Below, piece by piece: positions 23,613 through 29,892 of a stretch of DNA of 33,300 bases. The notes beneath the pieces were generated by a model, which worked only from the letters and a program-made list of their open reading frames with translations, was not told where the DNA came from and made no database searches. The stretch is from JANMDU01 sp031376455 (GTDB lineage: Bacteria > Pseudomonadota > Gammaproteobacteria > Burkholderiales > Burkholderiaceae_C). Within the stretch, counting starts at the first letter, position 1, and each line of letters starts with the position of its first letter. The translations under genes were made by a program, and so were the position numbers. The stretch covers positions 1-33,300 of the forward strand of contig JANMDU010000113.1 of the NCBI GenBank assembly GCA_031376455.1. The letters run 5' to 3'.

Positions 23613-25067
23613 ATGAACATACTCGCCCCGCATTTCATAGAAACGCTGCGTCAGCTGATCGGTGCATCGTATGTTTTGACGGCGGATTCGCCCGATGCGC
23701 TGGCTGCCTACGAGCGCGATTGGCGCGGCCGGGAGCGTGGTCGCGCCTTGTGCGTGGTGCGGCCCACATCCAATGCAGAGGTTGCAGGCATCGTTCGCGC
23801 TTGCCTCGATGCACGCTCGCAAGGGCTGAATGTGAGTATCGTGCCGCAGGGCGGCAACACCGGGCTGGTGCTGGGCTCAACGCCTGATGATTCTGGCTTG
23901 CAAGTCGTTCTGAGTTTGCAGCGGATGAATCGTATTCGCAGTTTGGACGCGACGAACCTAACGATCACCGTCGAAGCGGGCTGCATTTTGCAGAATGTGC
24001 AGCAAGCGGCACGTGATGCAGGCTTTCTTTTTCCGCTCTCGCTGGCAGCTGAAGGCAGTTGCACGATCGGCGGCAATTTAGGCACGAACGCGGGCGGCAC
24101 GCAGGTGCTGCGCTTTGGCAATACACGAGACCTTTGCTTAGGGCTAGAAGTCGTGACAGCACAAGGCGAACTGCTGGAAGGCCTGACGGGACTGCGCAAA
24201 GACAACACGGGCTACGATTTGCGACATTTGATGATTGGCAGCGAAGGCACGCTGGGCATTATCACGGCGGCCACCATGAAACTCGTGCCGCTGCCCGCAG
24301 CCAGCCTGACCGCTTGGGCGGCTTTGCCGAGTTTGCATGCTGCGACAGATTTCCTCGCATTGGCTCAAAAGCGCTTGGCCAGCAGCTTGACGGGCTTTGA
24401 AGTGATGGGGCGATTTGCACTCTCGCTTGTGGTGAAGCATTTTCCTCAGCAAAAGATGCCGATGTGGCCGGGCAGCAGCTCGCACGCGCCGTATTGCGTT
24501 TTGCTCGAACTCTCCGATGCAGAAAACGAATTGCATGCGCGCGCCATGCTCGAAGCTTTGATGGAGCAAGCGCTTGAACTTGAGATCATCAGCGATGCCG
24601 TAATCGCAGAAAGCATCGCTCAAGCCAAAGCGCTGTGGCACATCCGCGAGAGCATTCCACTGGCACAGGCTCAGGAAGGGCTCAATATCAAGCACGATAT
24701 TTCACTTCCGATCTCAAAAATTCCTGCGTTTTGTGAGGCCACGGACGGATTGCTGCAAGCAGCTGTTTCTGGCGTGCGTTTGGTCAATTTCGGGCATGTG
24801 GGGGATGGCAATTTGCATTACAACGTGCAATGCCCGGAAGGCGCTAACGTGCAAAGATTTTTGCTCGACCATGAAGCTCAAATCAATAAAATCGTCTATG
24901 ACAGCGTCCTTTCGCATGGCGGCAGCATCAGTGCTGAGCATGGTGTGGGCAGCTTGAAGCGCGATGAACTGCCGCATTACAAATCAGCCGTGGCGCTTTC
25001 GATGATGCGCAGTATTAAAAATGCGCTGGATCCGTTGGGGTTGCTCAATCCTGGACGGGTGATCTGA
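23613..25067 (+). CDS. FAD-binding oxidase, GlcD/D-2-hydroxyacid dehydrogenase type
   Basis: This flavoprotein of about 484 residues belongs to the VAO/PCMH superfamily with an FAD-linked oxidase C-terminal domain. VSIVPQGGNTGLVLGSTPDD (near residues 75-95) and IGGNLGTNAGGTQVLRFGNT (near 150-170) bind FAD. VNFGHVGDGNLHYNVQ (near 390) and ISAEHGVGSLKRDEL (near 440) carry catalytic His and metal-site residues of the D-lactate/glycolate/D-2-hydroxyglutarate dehydrogenase family. The substrate is a D-2-hydroxyacid, not further resolved. The start at 23613 is chosen because the family N-terminus begins here; the open frame from 23583 is repeat DNA. No clear ribosome-binding site is seen, since repeat copy F abuts the ATG. 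Confidence 0.88.
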   Translation: MNILAPHFIETLRQLIGASYVLTADSPDALAAYERDWRGRERGRALCVVRPTSNAEVAGIVRACLDARSQGLNVSIVPQGGNTGLVLGSTPDDSGLQVVLSLQRMNRIRSLDATNLTITVEAGCILQNVQQAARDAGFLFPLSLAAEGSCTIGGNLGTNAGGTQVLRFGNTRDLCLGLEVVTAQGELLEGLTGLRKDNTGYDLRHLMIGSEGTLGIITAATMKLVPLPAASLTAWAALPSLHAATDFLALAQKRLASSLTGFEVMGRFALSLVVKHFPQQKMPMWPGSSSHAPYCVLLELSDAENELHARAMLEALMEQALELEIISDAVIAESIAQAKALWHIRESIPLAQAQEGLNIKHDISLPISKIPAFCEATDGLLQAAVSGVRLVNFGHVGDGNLHYNVQCPEGANVQRFLLDHEAQINKIVYDSVLSHGGSISAEHGVGSLKRDELPHYKSAVALSMMRSIKNALDPLGLLNPGRVI

Positions 25068-25093
25068 GATTTTTGCGCTTTTTGGCTTCTTCC

Positions 25094-25218
25094 GAGATCG
25101 CGCTACCTGTGCGTTTTGCTACGTGTCCCCCGGCGGCGTTGAGCTTTCATCGTCTCCGGCGAGCCGTTTTTGCCGCCTCCTCCTTTACCTCCGCAAAACA
25201 CACAGGTAGCGCGATCTT
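25094..25218. repeat. Stem-loop repeat, CTCCTCCTT family, copy 3
   Basis: The arms at 25094-25119 and 25193-25218 are reverse complements at 24 of 26 positions. The ~73-base loop contains GTGTCCCCCGGCGGCG and later CCTCCTCCTTTACCTCCGC, the same ordered core as in copies 1 and 2. It is placed between convergent genes (FAD oxidase and puuD), so it could act as a bidirectional terminator; this is inference. Confidence 0.7.
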
Positions 25219-25285
25219 GCGAACAGGGTTGGCACTCAAATAGGAACGCAAAGCCGCGCGGTCGCAGCCATTAGCGCGGTGCATC

Positions 25286-25376
25286 CACCGCAGCTACCAT
25301 ATTGGAGAAGGCGGAGAAACTTGACTGCCGAAGAGAAATAAACTTCATCGCCGCCGGGGGACATTTGCGGAGGTGG
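25286..25376. repeat. Stem-loop repeat, CTCCTCCTT family, copy 4 (diverged)
   Basis: On the minus strand this reads ATGTCCCCCGGCGGCGATGA, then CTCCGCCTTCTCC and TAGCTGCGGTGGA, aligned with the minus-strand reading of copy 2 (CTGTCCCCC…CTCCTCC…GTCGCTGCGGTGA). The arms are imperfect and the loop is longer. Together with copy 3 it fills the 367-base gap between the FAD-oxidase gene and puuD; no gene was seen in that gap. Confidence 0.45.
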
Positions 25377-25434
25377 GTGCGCCGTGATGATGGCGGGTAC
25401 AGCAAAAATTTCTACGAAAGTATGCCAGCGAGAA

Positions 25435-26700
25435 TCACTCCACCTTCGCACCCGCCTTAAACCACTCGCCCACCAAAGCGCGCTCTGTATCTGTAATCTG
25501 CGTGGAATTGTTCATTGGCATTTGCTTGGTCACGACAACCTGTTGGTAGATGGCCTGAGCGTGGAGTTTGATCTGCACGGGCGAATCGAGGCGCACATTT
25601 TTCATTTGTACTTGCGCGTTATGGCATTGCAAGCAGCGAGTTTGCAGAACGGCTTGAAGCTCAGTGAACTGTGTATTTTTAATGTCTTTTGAAGCGTTAG
25701 CCGGCGTATTGATTGCGCTAAACGCTATTGATTTCGTAGCAATCGACGGTTCTGGCCGCAACGCGAAGATCACGCCCCCAAGAATAACCACGCCCACCGC
25801 CGCCCAAGGCCATGGGTTGCTCGCGCGGCCCAGATGGTAGCCGTGGCGCTGCACGAAGAATTGGCGGATCAGCGCGCCGCCGACCATCATGGCAAATAGG
25901 ATGAGCCAGTTGTGCGCATGCGTGTACATGAAGCTGTAATGGTTGGAGAGCATCGCAAAGATCACGGGCAGCGTGAAGTAAGTGTTGTGGACGCTGCGCT
26001 GTTTGCCGCGTTTGCCGTGAATAGCCAATGCAGCAGAATCGTATTTCGCACCGCCTGAATTCGAGGCCATCATGGCTTCCACCACTTTTTTCTGCCCCGG
26101 AATGATCCAGAAGAATACGTTGGCGCTCATCGCCGTGGCAATAGCTGCTCCCACGAGCAAGAAGGCCGCCCTGCCCGCAAACCATTGGCAAGCGAGCCAA
26201 CACATGAACGCAACGACGCCCAGCATGAGGATGCCCACGATCAACTCGCCATGTTTGCGAAAACCAAAGGCTTGGCAAACCAAGTCGTACACCATCCAAA
26301 ACACCACGAGAAACGCGAGCGCCACGCTGATCGCCGCGCCCGGCTGCCAATCCATGAGGGATTTATCGATCAAATACGTGCTGGCGTTGTAGAGGTAAAG
26401 CACCGTGAACAGCGCAAAACCTGTCAGCCAAGTGGAATAGCTTTCCCAGTAAAACCAATGCAGCTTGGTGTGAATCTTTTTCGGCGCAACGAGGTATTTT
26501 TGCGGGTTATAAAAACCGCCGCCATGCACCGCCCAGATCGCACCATCGACGCCTTTTTCTAGCAAGTCAGGCGACTTGGGTTTCTCTAGATTGTTGTCCA
26601 GAAAAACAAAATAAAACGATGAGCCGATCCAAGCAATCGCGGTGATGACATGCACCCAACGCAACAGCAGATTGGCCCAATCCAGAAGATATGCTTCCAT
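25435..26700 (-). CDS. puuD: Membrane urate oxidase PuuD with cytochrome c domain
   Basis: This 421-residue protein has an N-terminal multi-helix membrane domain (about eight segments, starting LLLRWVHVITAIAWIGSSFY) typical of the PuuD/DUF989 family. A C-terminal cytochrome c domain carries heme motif CLQCH near residue 356 and the likely Met ligand in KQMPMNN near 393. The family oxidises urate to 5-hydroxyisourate at the membrane and passes electrons to its own heme rather than O2. It fits with the xanthine dehydrogenase genes upstream on the same strand. Between the two domains is palindromic repeat copy G, read as KSIAFSAINTPANASKD, a linker-like stretch. Confidence 0.88.
   Translation of the reverse strand: MEAYLLDWANLLLRWVHVITAIAWIGSSFYFVFLDNNLEKPKSPDLLEKGVDGAIWAVHGGGFYNPQKYLVAPKKIHTKLHWFYWESYSTWLTGFALFTVLYLYNASTYLIDKSLMDWQPGAAISVALAFLVVFWMVYDLVCQAFGFRKHGELIVGILMLGVVAFMCWLACQWFAGRAAFLLVGAAIATAMSANVFFWIIPGQKKVVEAMMASNSGGAKYDSAALAIHGKRGKQRSVHNTYFTLPVIFAMLSNHYSFMYTHAHNWLILFAMMVGGALIRQFFVQRHGYHLGRASNPWPWAAVGVVILGGVIFALRPEPSIATKSIAFSAINTPANASKDIKNTQFTELQAVLQTRCLQCHNAQVQMKNVRLDSPVQIKLHAQAIYQQVVVTKQMPMNNSTQITDTERALVGEWFKAGAKVE
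25687..25745 (+). repeat. Palindromic repeat copy G, inside puuD linker
   Basis: This copy reads GCGTTAGCCGGCGTATTGA, then TTGCGCTAAACGCTATTGA and TTTCGTAGCAATC. It lies exactly at the junction between the membrane domain and the cytochrome c domain of PuuD and keeps the frame open. Confidence 0.8.
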
Positions 26701-26788
26701 TTGGGTACTCCAATCTGCCTACCACTGCGGGCGCTGTAAGCAGAACAAGCCGCGAACTAAAAGTAGCTCCGCTGCGGCGAGACTTGAT

Positions 26789-26796
26789 TGTATACA
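26789..26796. promoter_or_regulatory. TGTATACA palindrome upstream of puuD
   Basis: This perfect 8-bp palindrome within ATTGTATACAGGT lies ~90 bases before the puuD start in the 157-base gap to the helicase gene. Similar GTATAC-centred sites are used by some GntR-type regulators, but none is encoded here, so its role is speculative. On the minus strand TACAAT could also serve as a -10 box. Confidence 0.3.
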
Positions 26797-26857
26797 GGTA
26801 AGTAGCATGTTGCTGTGGTCTACATTTCTCATGCCATGCTGATGCACAGCTTGATCG

Positions 26858-28156
26858 CTAGCAGGGATTTCTTGAAGCCTCAAGCGCCGCCGCAGCACGC
26901 AGCTTGTCTTTCTTGCTCGGGCGCTTGCCTTTGATGCCGCCGTTGATATCTAGCCCCGTTGGCACTAGGGGCGCATCCAATGACGTTGGCTGTTCTGTGG
27001 GCTCAAAGCCCTCAATCTCTTCCAAATCAGCGGTAACACTACCCGTCAAATTCTGGCGTTTGCAAATTAGCTGCCAATGCGCTTGCACATCCAAGCTAAC
27101 GAAGCTCACTGCGAGGCCGGGCAAGCCAGCGCGGCCTGTGCGGCCAATGCGATGGGTGTAATCGGTGGCTGATCGCGGCAGATCGTAATTGACGACGACG
27201 GGCAGCTCCTTGATATCCAAGCCCCTTGAGGCCAGATCAGTGGCCACGACCACGTCAATGCGCCCTGCTTTGATGTCTTGCACAACTTGGATGCGCTTGC
27301 CCTGCGTGAGCTGGCCGTGCAGCGGCTCAGCTTTCAGCCCTGCCGAGCGCAGCTTCATCGCGACTTTTTCTGCATCGTATTGGCGGGCGACAAAGACGAG
27401 TGCGCGCTCCCAATCGTTTTCGATGAAGAGTTTTTTAAAGAGCTGCGTGCGCCGGGCGGCATCCACGGCTATTCCTCGCTCCTCAATTTGCAGTTTCTCT
27501 CCTACAGTTGCCGCAATTTCTATGCGCACCGGCTCATGCAGCAAGGCCACGGCCAAAATTTCAATCTCGGCTGAGAAAGTGGCAGAGAAAAATAGGTTTT
27601 GCCGCTTCTCGGGCAAGAGCGTGAGGATGCGCTGAAGCTCCTCGTTGAAGCCCAATTCGAGCAAGCGATCCGCCTCATCGAGCACGAAGTGGCGGATCGC
27701 TTTGAAGCTCAAGGCGCGTTGATCGGCCAAATCGAGCAAACGCCCCGGCGTGGCGATCAAAATGTCAATGCCATCCCGCAAAGCAGCCATTTGCGGCTCA
27801 ATATCGACACCGCCAAACGCGGCAAGCAGCTTGATTTTGCGCGGCAAGAATTTAGCGAGCTTGCGGACCATCTCATCGACCTGCACCGCCAGCTCTCGCG
27901 TAGGCACGAGAACGAGGCAACGCGGCTTGCCGGCCTGCGCAGCCTCAAAGCCGATGAGATGTTGCAGCAAAGGCAAAGCGTATGCAGCCGTCTTGCCCGA
28001 GCCTGTTTGTGCAGAGGCCAACACATCGCGCCCTTGCAAAACTGCTGGGATTGCAGCAATCTGTACAGGTGTGGCGCTCGCAAATTCCTCGCCCTGCAAA
28101 GCGCGATGAAACGAGGCTAAGACTGCTGGCTCAAAGCCAAGATTTGAAAAAGGCAT
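26858..28156 (-). CDS. DEAD-box RNA helicase, RhlE-like
   Basis: This 432-residue ATP-dependent RNA helicase shows all core motifs: Q motif near SATPVQIAAIPAVLQGRDVL, motif I ASAQTGSGKT (near residue 53), PTRELAVQVDE (Ia), TPGRLLDL (Ib), VLDEADRLL (DEAD, II), FSATF (III, SAT), ALVFVARQY (IV), VVVATDLASRGLDI (V) and YTHRIGRTGRAG (VI). A basic C-terminal tail (GIKGKRPSKKDKLRAAAALE) is usual for RhlE-type helicases in RNA remodelling. It sits nine bases after xdhC on the same strand and may be read with it, without any obvious link to purine breakdown. Confidence 0.92.
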   Translation of the reverse strand: MPFSNLGFEPAVLASFHRALQGEEFASATPVQIAAIPAVLQGRDVLASAQTGSGKTAAYALPLLQHLIGFEAAQAGKPRCLVLVPTRELAVQVDEMVRKLAKFLPRKIKLLAAFGGVDIEPQMAALRDGIDILIATPGRLLDLADQRALSFKAIRHFVLDEADRLLELGFNEELQRILTLLPEKRQNLFFSATFSAEIEILAVALLHEPVRIEIAATVGEKLQIEERGIAVDAARRTQLFKKLFIENDWERALVFVARQYDAEKVAMKLRSAGLKAEPLHGQLTQGKRIQVVQDIKAGRIDVVVATDLASRGLDIKELPVVVNYDLPRSATDYTHRIGRTGRAGLPGLAVSFVSLDVQAHWQLICKRQNLTGSVTADLEEIEGFEPTEQPTSLDAPLVPTGLDINGGIKGKRPSKKDKLRAAAALEASRNPC

Positions 28157-28165
28157 AGCCTCAGT

Positions 28166-28978
28166 TTAAACCCGACGAAACTGCAAAAGCTGCGCTGCCA
28201 CACTCGCAGCAATCACTTCAGGCTCTTTGCCCGCAATCGCTGGCAAGCCAATCGGGCAAGTCACATGCGCCAATTCTTCGCTTGTAAACCCGCGCCCTTG
28301 CCAAACTTCCAATCGATGCCGAAATGTCGCCCACTTCGTCTTGCTGCCAATCAAGCCGATAAAAGGCAGATCATTTCTCTCCCGATGCCGCTTCAAACAG
28401 GCTGCCACCACATCCAAATCCTCTGCATGCGAGAAGCTCATGATGAGCACATGGCTTTGCGGCGCGAGATCGTTTACGCCCGCTTGCACCGGCGCGGAAT
28501 GCTCAGCTCGCACATTGGCGGGCAAAGCTAGAGGGAAAATCTCATCGCGGCTGTCAATCCAATGCACGCTGCACGGTAGGTTGCTAAGTGCATTCACAAT
28601 CGCTTTACCGACATGCCCGCCACCAAACAGCGCAATATTTAAACGATTTAGGCCGTTAGCCGGCATAGAATCTGCGCGGAGTGCTATTACTTTAGTAGTA
28701 TCTGCAGCAGCAATACCGACAAACTTCAACCACACCACACCGCCGCAGCATTGCCCCAGAGATGGCCCAAGCGCATAGCGCCGTGTCTCTTCTGCCGCCA
28801 CAAAAGGCTTCACGAGTAGTAGCACGCGAGCATGAGAAATCGCATCAAACTCCAAACGCCCACCGCCGACTGTGCCTTCGATGGCATCGGTAGAAACAAG
28901 CATTGCAGCGCCCACCTCACGCGGGCTGCTTCCCTCAAAGCTCTCGATGCAGACCCAAACCGCAGGCTGAGCAATCAT
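28166..28978 (-). CDS. xdhC: Xanthine dehydrogenase accessory protein XdhC
   Basis: This 270-residue XdhC-family protein binds and sulfurates the molybdenum cofactor and delivers it to XdhB. The N-terminus has WVCIESFEGSSPREVGAAML and EGTVGGGRLEFDAI, then LGQCCGGVVWL with the conserved Cys pair (near residue 79), and a C-terminal Rossmann domain starting LNIALFGGGHVGKAIV. Its ATG overlaps the stop of the PIN-toxin gene by four bases, so it is translationally coupled to the toxin-antitoxin module. Repeat copy H lies in frame between the Cys motif and the Rossmann domain, encoding KVIALRADSMPANGLN. The frame is otherwise complete. Confidence 0.9.
   Translation of the reverse strand: MIAQPAVWVCIESFEGSSPREVGAAMLVSTDAIEGTVGGGRLEFDAISHARVLLLVKPFVAAEETRRYALGPSLGQCCGGVVWLKFVGIAAADTTKVIALRADSMPANGLNRLNIALFGGGHVGKAIVNALSNLPCSVHWIDSRDEIFPLALPANVRAEHSAPVQAGVNDLAPQSHVLIMSFSHAEDLDVVAACLKRHRERNDLPFIGLIGSKTKWATFRHRLEVWQGRGFTSEELAHVTCPIGLPAIAGKEPEVIAASVAAQLLQFRRV
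28645..28704 (+). repeat. Palindromic repeat copy H, inside xdhC
   Basis: This copy reads GATTTAGGCCGTTAGCCGG, then CATAGAATCTGCGCGGAGTG and CTATTACTTTAGTAGTATC. It is among the best matches to the family core. Translated on the minus strand it contains SMPANG, the same hexapeptide as copy I in xdhB. Confidence 0.85.
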
Positions 28979-29523
28979 GCTGGCTTATCCGTTTCAATGA
29001 TCAAGCAATTAGACAAACCAAACCTTAAAAAATCACGATCCATCGTCACAAAACGCAGATTTAGAGAGGTCGCCAGCGCAGCAAGATACGCGTCCGTACA
29101 CATCCGAATCGGCAAGTTGGAGTGTGTCGCAAGTAGCCCATAAAGCACTGCATCCACATCCCCGCAGTTTTCGTGCGCGAACTCCACCTCTTCTGTGAGC
29201 CTAAAACGCTCGTAAATCGCGAAAGCATCTTGGAAACTAATGTGCTTGCCATAAGACATTGATGTTTGGCTCAGCACGCGCATCATGCCAAGCATGCTAG
29301 TTCGGCAGAAATGCAGCTTAAATGGAGCAGCTTGCGCACCCTGCAAAGCCGCATTTTCTTGCGCAAATCTGAAAAGCGTCTGCTCCCAGTAAGCTTTCGC
29401 CTGATGATGATGGACATGAAGAGGCTGCGCGAGCGCAATCCAAACGTTCACATCGAGTAAATCGCCACGCATTCGACTCCAAGCGGCTAGCAGCCCAACG
29501 CTGCCTTCACGAGCCTCCATCAT
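28975..29523 (-). CDS. PIN-domain (VapC-type) toxin-like ribonuclease
   Basis: This 182-residue PIN-domain protein has the first acidic residue in LLDVNVWIALAQPLHVHH (near residue 23), TDAYLAALA (near 144) for later metal ligands, and a final FVTMDRDFLRF typical of VapC-type toxins. These are Mg-dependent ribonucleases. The start could be the ATG at 29523 or 29520 or an ATG at 29469 (MRGDLLDVN), since the first ~18 residues are unlike the family. It overlaps the antitoxin-like gene upstream and xdhC downstream by four bases each. The module is thus embedded in the xanthine dehydrogenase operon. Confidence 0.78.
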   Translation of the reverse strand: MMEAREGSVGLLAAWSRMRGDLLDVNVWIALAQPLHVHHHQAKAYWEQTLFRFAQENAALQGAQAAPFKLHFCRTSMLGMMRVLSQTSMSYGKHISFQDAFAIYERFRLTEEVEFAHENCGDVDAVLYGLLATHSNLPIRMCTDAYLAALATSLNLRFVTMDRDFLRFGLSNCLIIETDKPA

Positions 29524-29861
29524 TTCTGATTGTTCGAATCAGTGGAGCCAGAGGCCAATGGGCCGCTGCCTCTCCCATATTTCATCACGTTCAAATATTT
29601 CTCCAACTCTTCCCGATCCAAAAATTCATTGATTCCGGCACTCGTCATCAGTTCGGGGGGGAGGCTGCCTTGAAGGTGTGCTGGCACGGTAGGAATAGGA
29701 GACACAGGTCGAGGCATTCGCTTTAGTCCGGGCTGCACTGGCTGTTGCATCCCGCGCTCAATCAACTGCAACACATGATCACGTAGGCTCGTCCCCTGCA
29801 TGGCAGCGCTGGCCTTTAGGCTGCGGAATAAAGGATCAGGAAAGTCAATACTGGTACGCAT
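29520..29861 (-). CDS. Antitoxin-like ribbon-helix-helix protein
   Basis: This protein of about 113 residues starts MRTSIDFPDPLFRSLKASAA followed by GTSLRDHVLQLIERG, a ribbon-helix-helix-like DNA-binding region (residues ~2-38). A proline-rich middle and an acidic segment near EFLDREELEKYLNV follow, which may contact the toxin. The ATG at 29861 is chosen because the domain begins there and a perfect palindrome covers it; the frame is open to 29906. It is partner to the PIN-domain gene that overlaps its stop. The stop of xdhB lies 32 bases upstream. Confidence 0.7.
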   Translation of the reverse strand: MRTSIDFPDPLFRSLKASAAMQGTSLRDHVLQLIERGMQQPVQPGLKRMPRPVSPIPTVPAHLQGSLPPELMTSAGINEFLDREELEKYLNVMKYGRGSGPLASGSTDSNNQK

Positions 29862-29885
29862 ATTTGCATATTTATGCAAATATGC
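29858..29885. promoter_or_regulatory. Perfect 12-bp palindrome at antitoxin start
   Basis: GCATATTTGCAT and ATGCAAATATGC are exact reverse complements separated by four bases, and the palindrome includes the antitoxin ATG (29859-29861). This is the expected site for autorepression by a ribbon-helix-helix antitoxin and the strongest operator-like palindrome in the window. It also lies at the 3' edge of xdhB (stop 29893-29895). Confidence 0.75.
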
Positions 29886-29892
29886 GGAATTG

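Noticed and set aside
24144..24695. Long antisense ORF (183 codons) in the FAD-oxidase gene
   Set aside because: It is composition-driven, with no motif, and the plus strand is clearly a conserved flavoprotein.
29869..29880. ATGCAAAT octamer-like motif
   Set aside because: The eukaryotic octamer has no relevance in this bacterial setting; the motif is explained by the palindrome at the antitoxin start.
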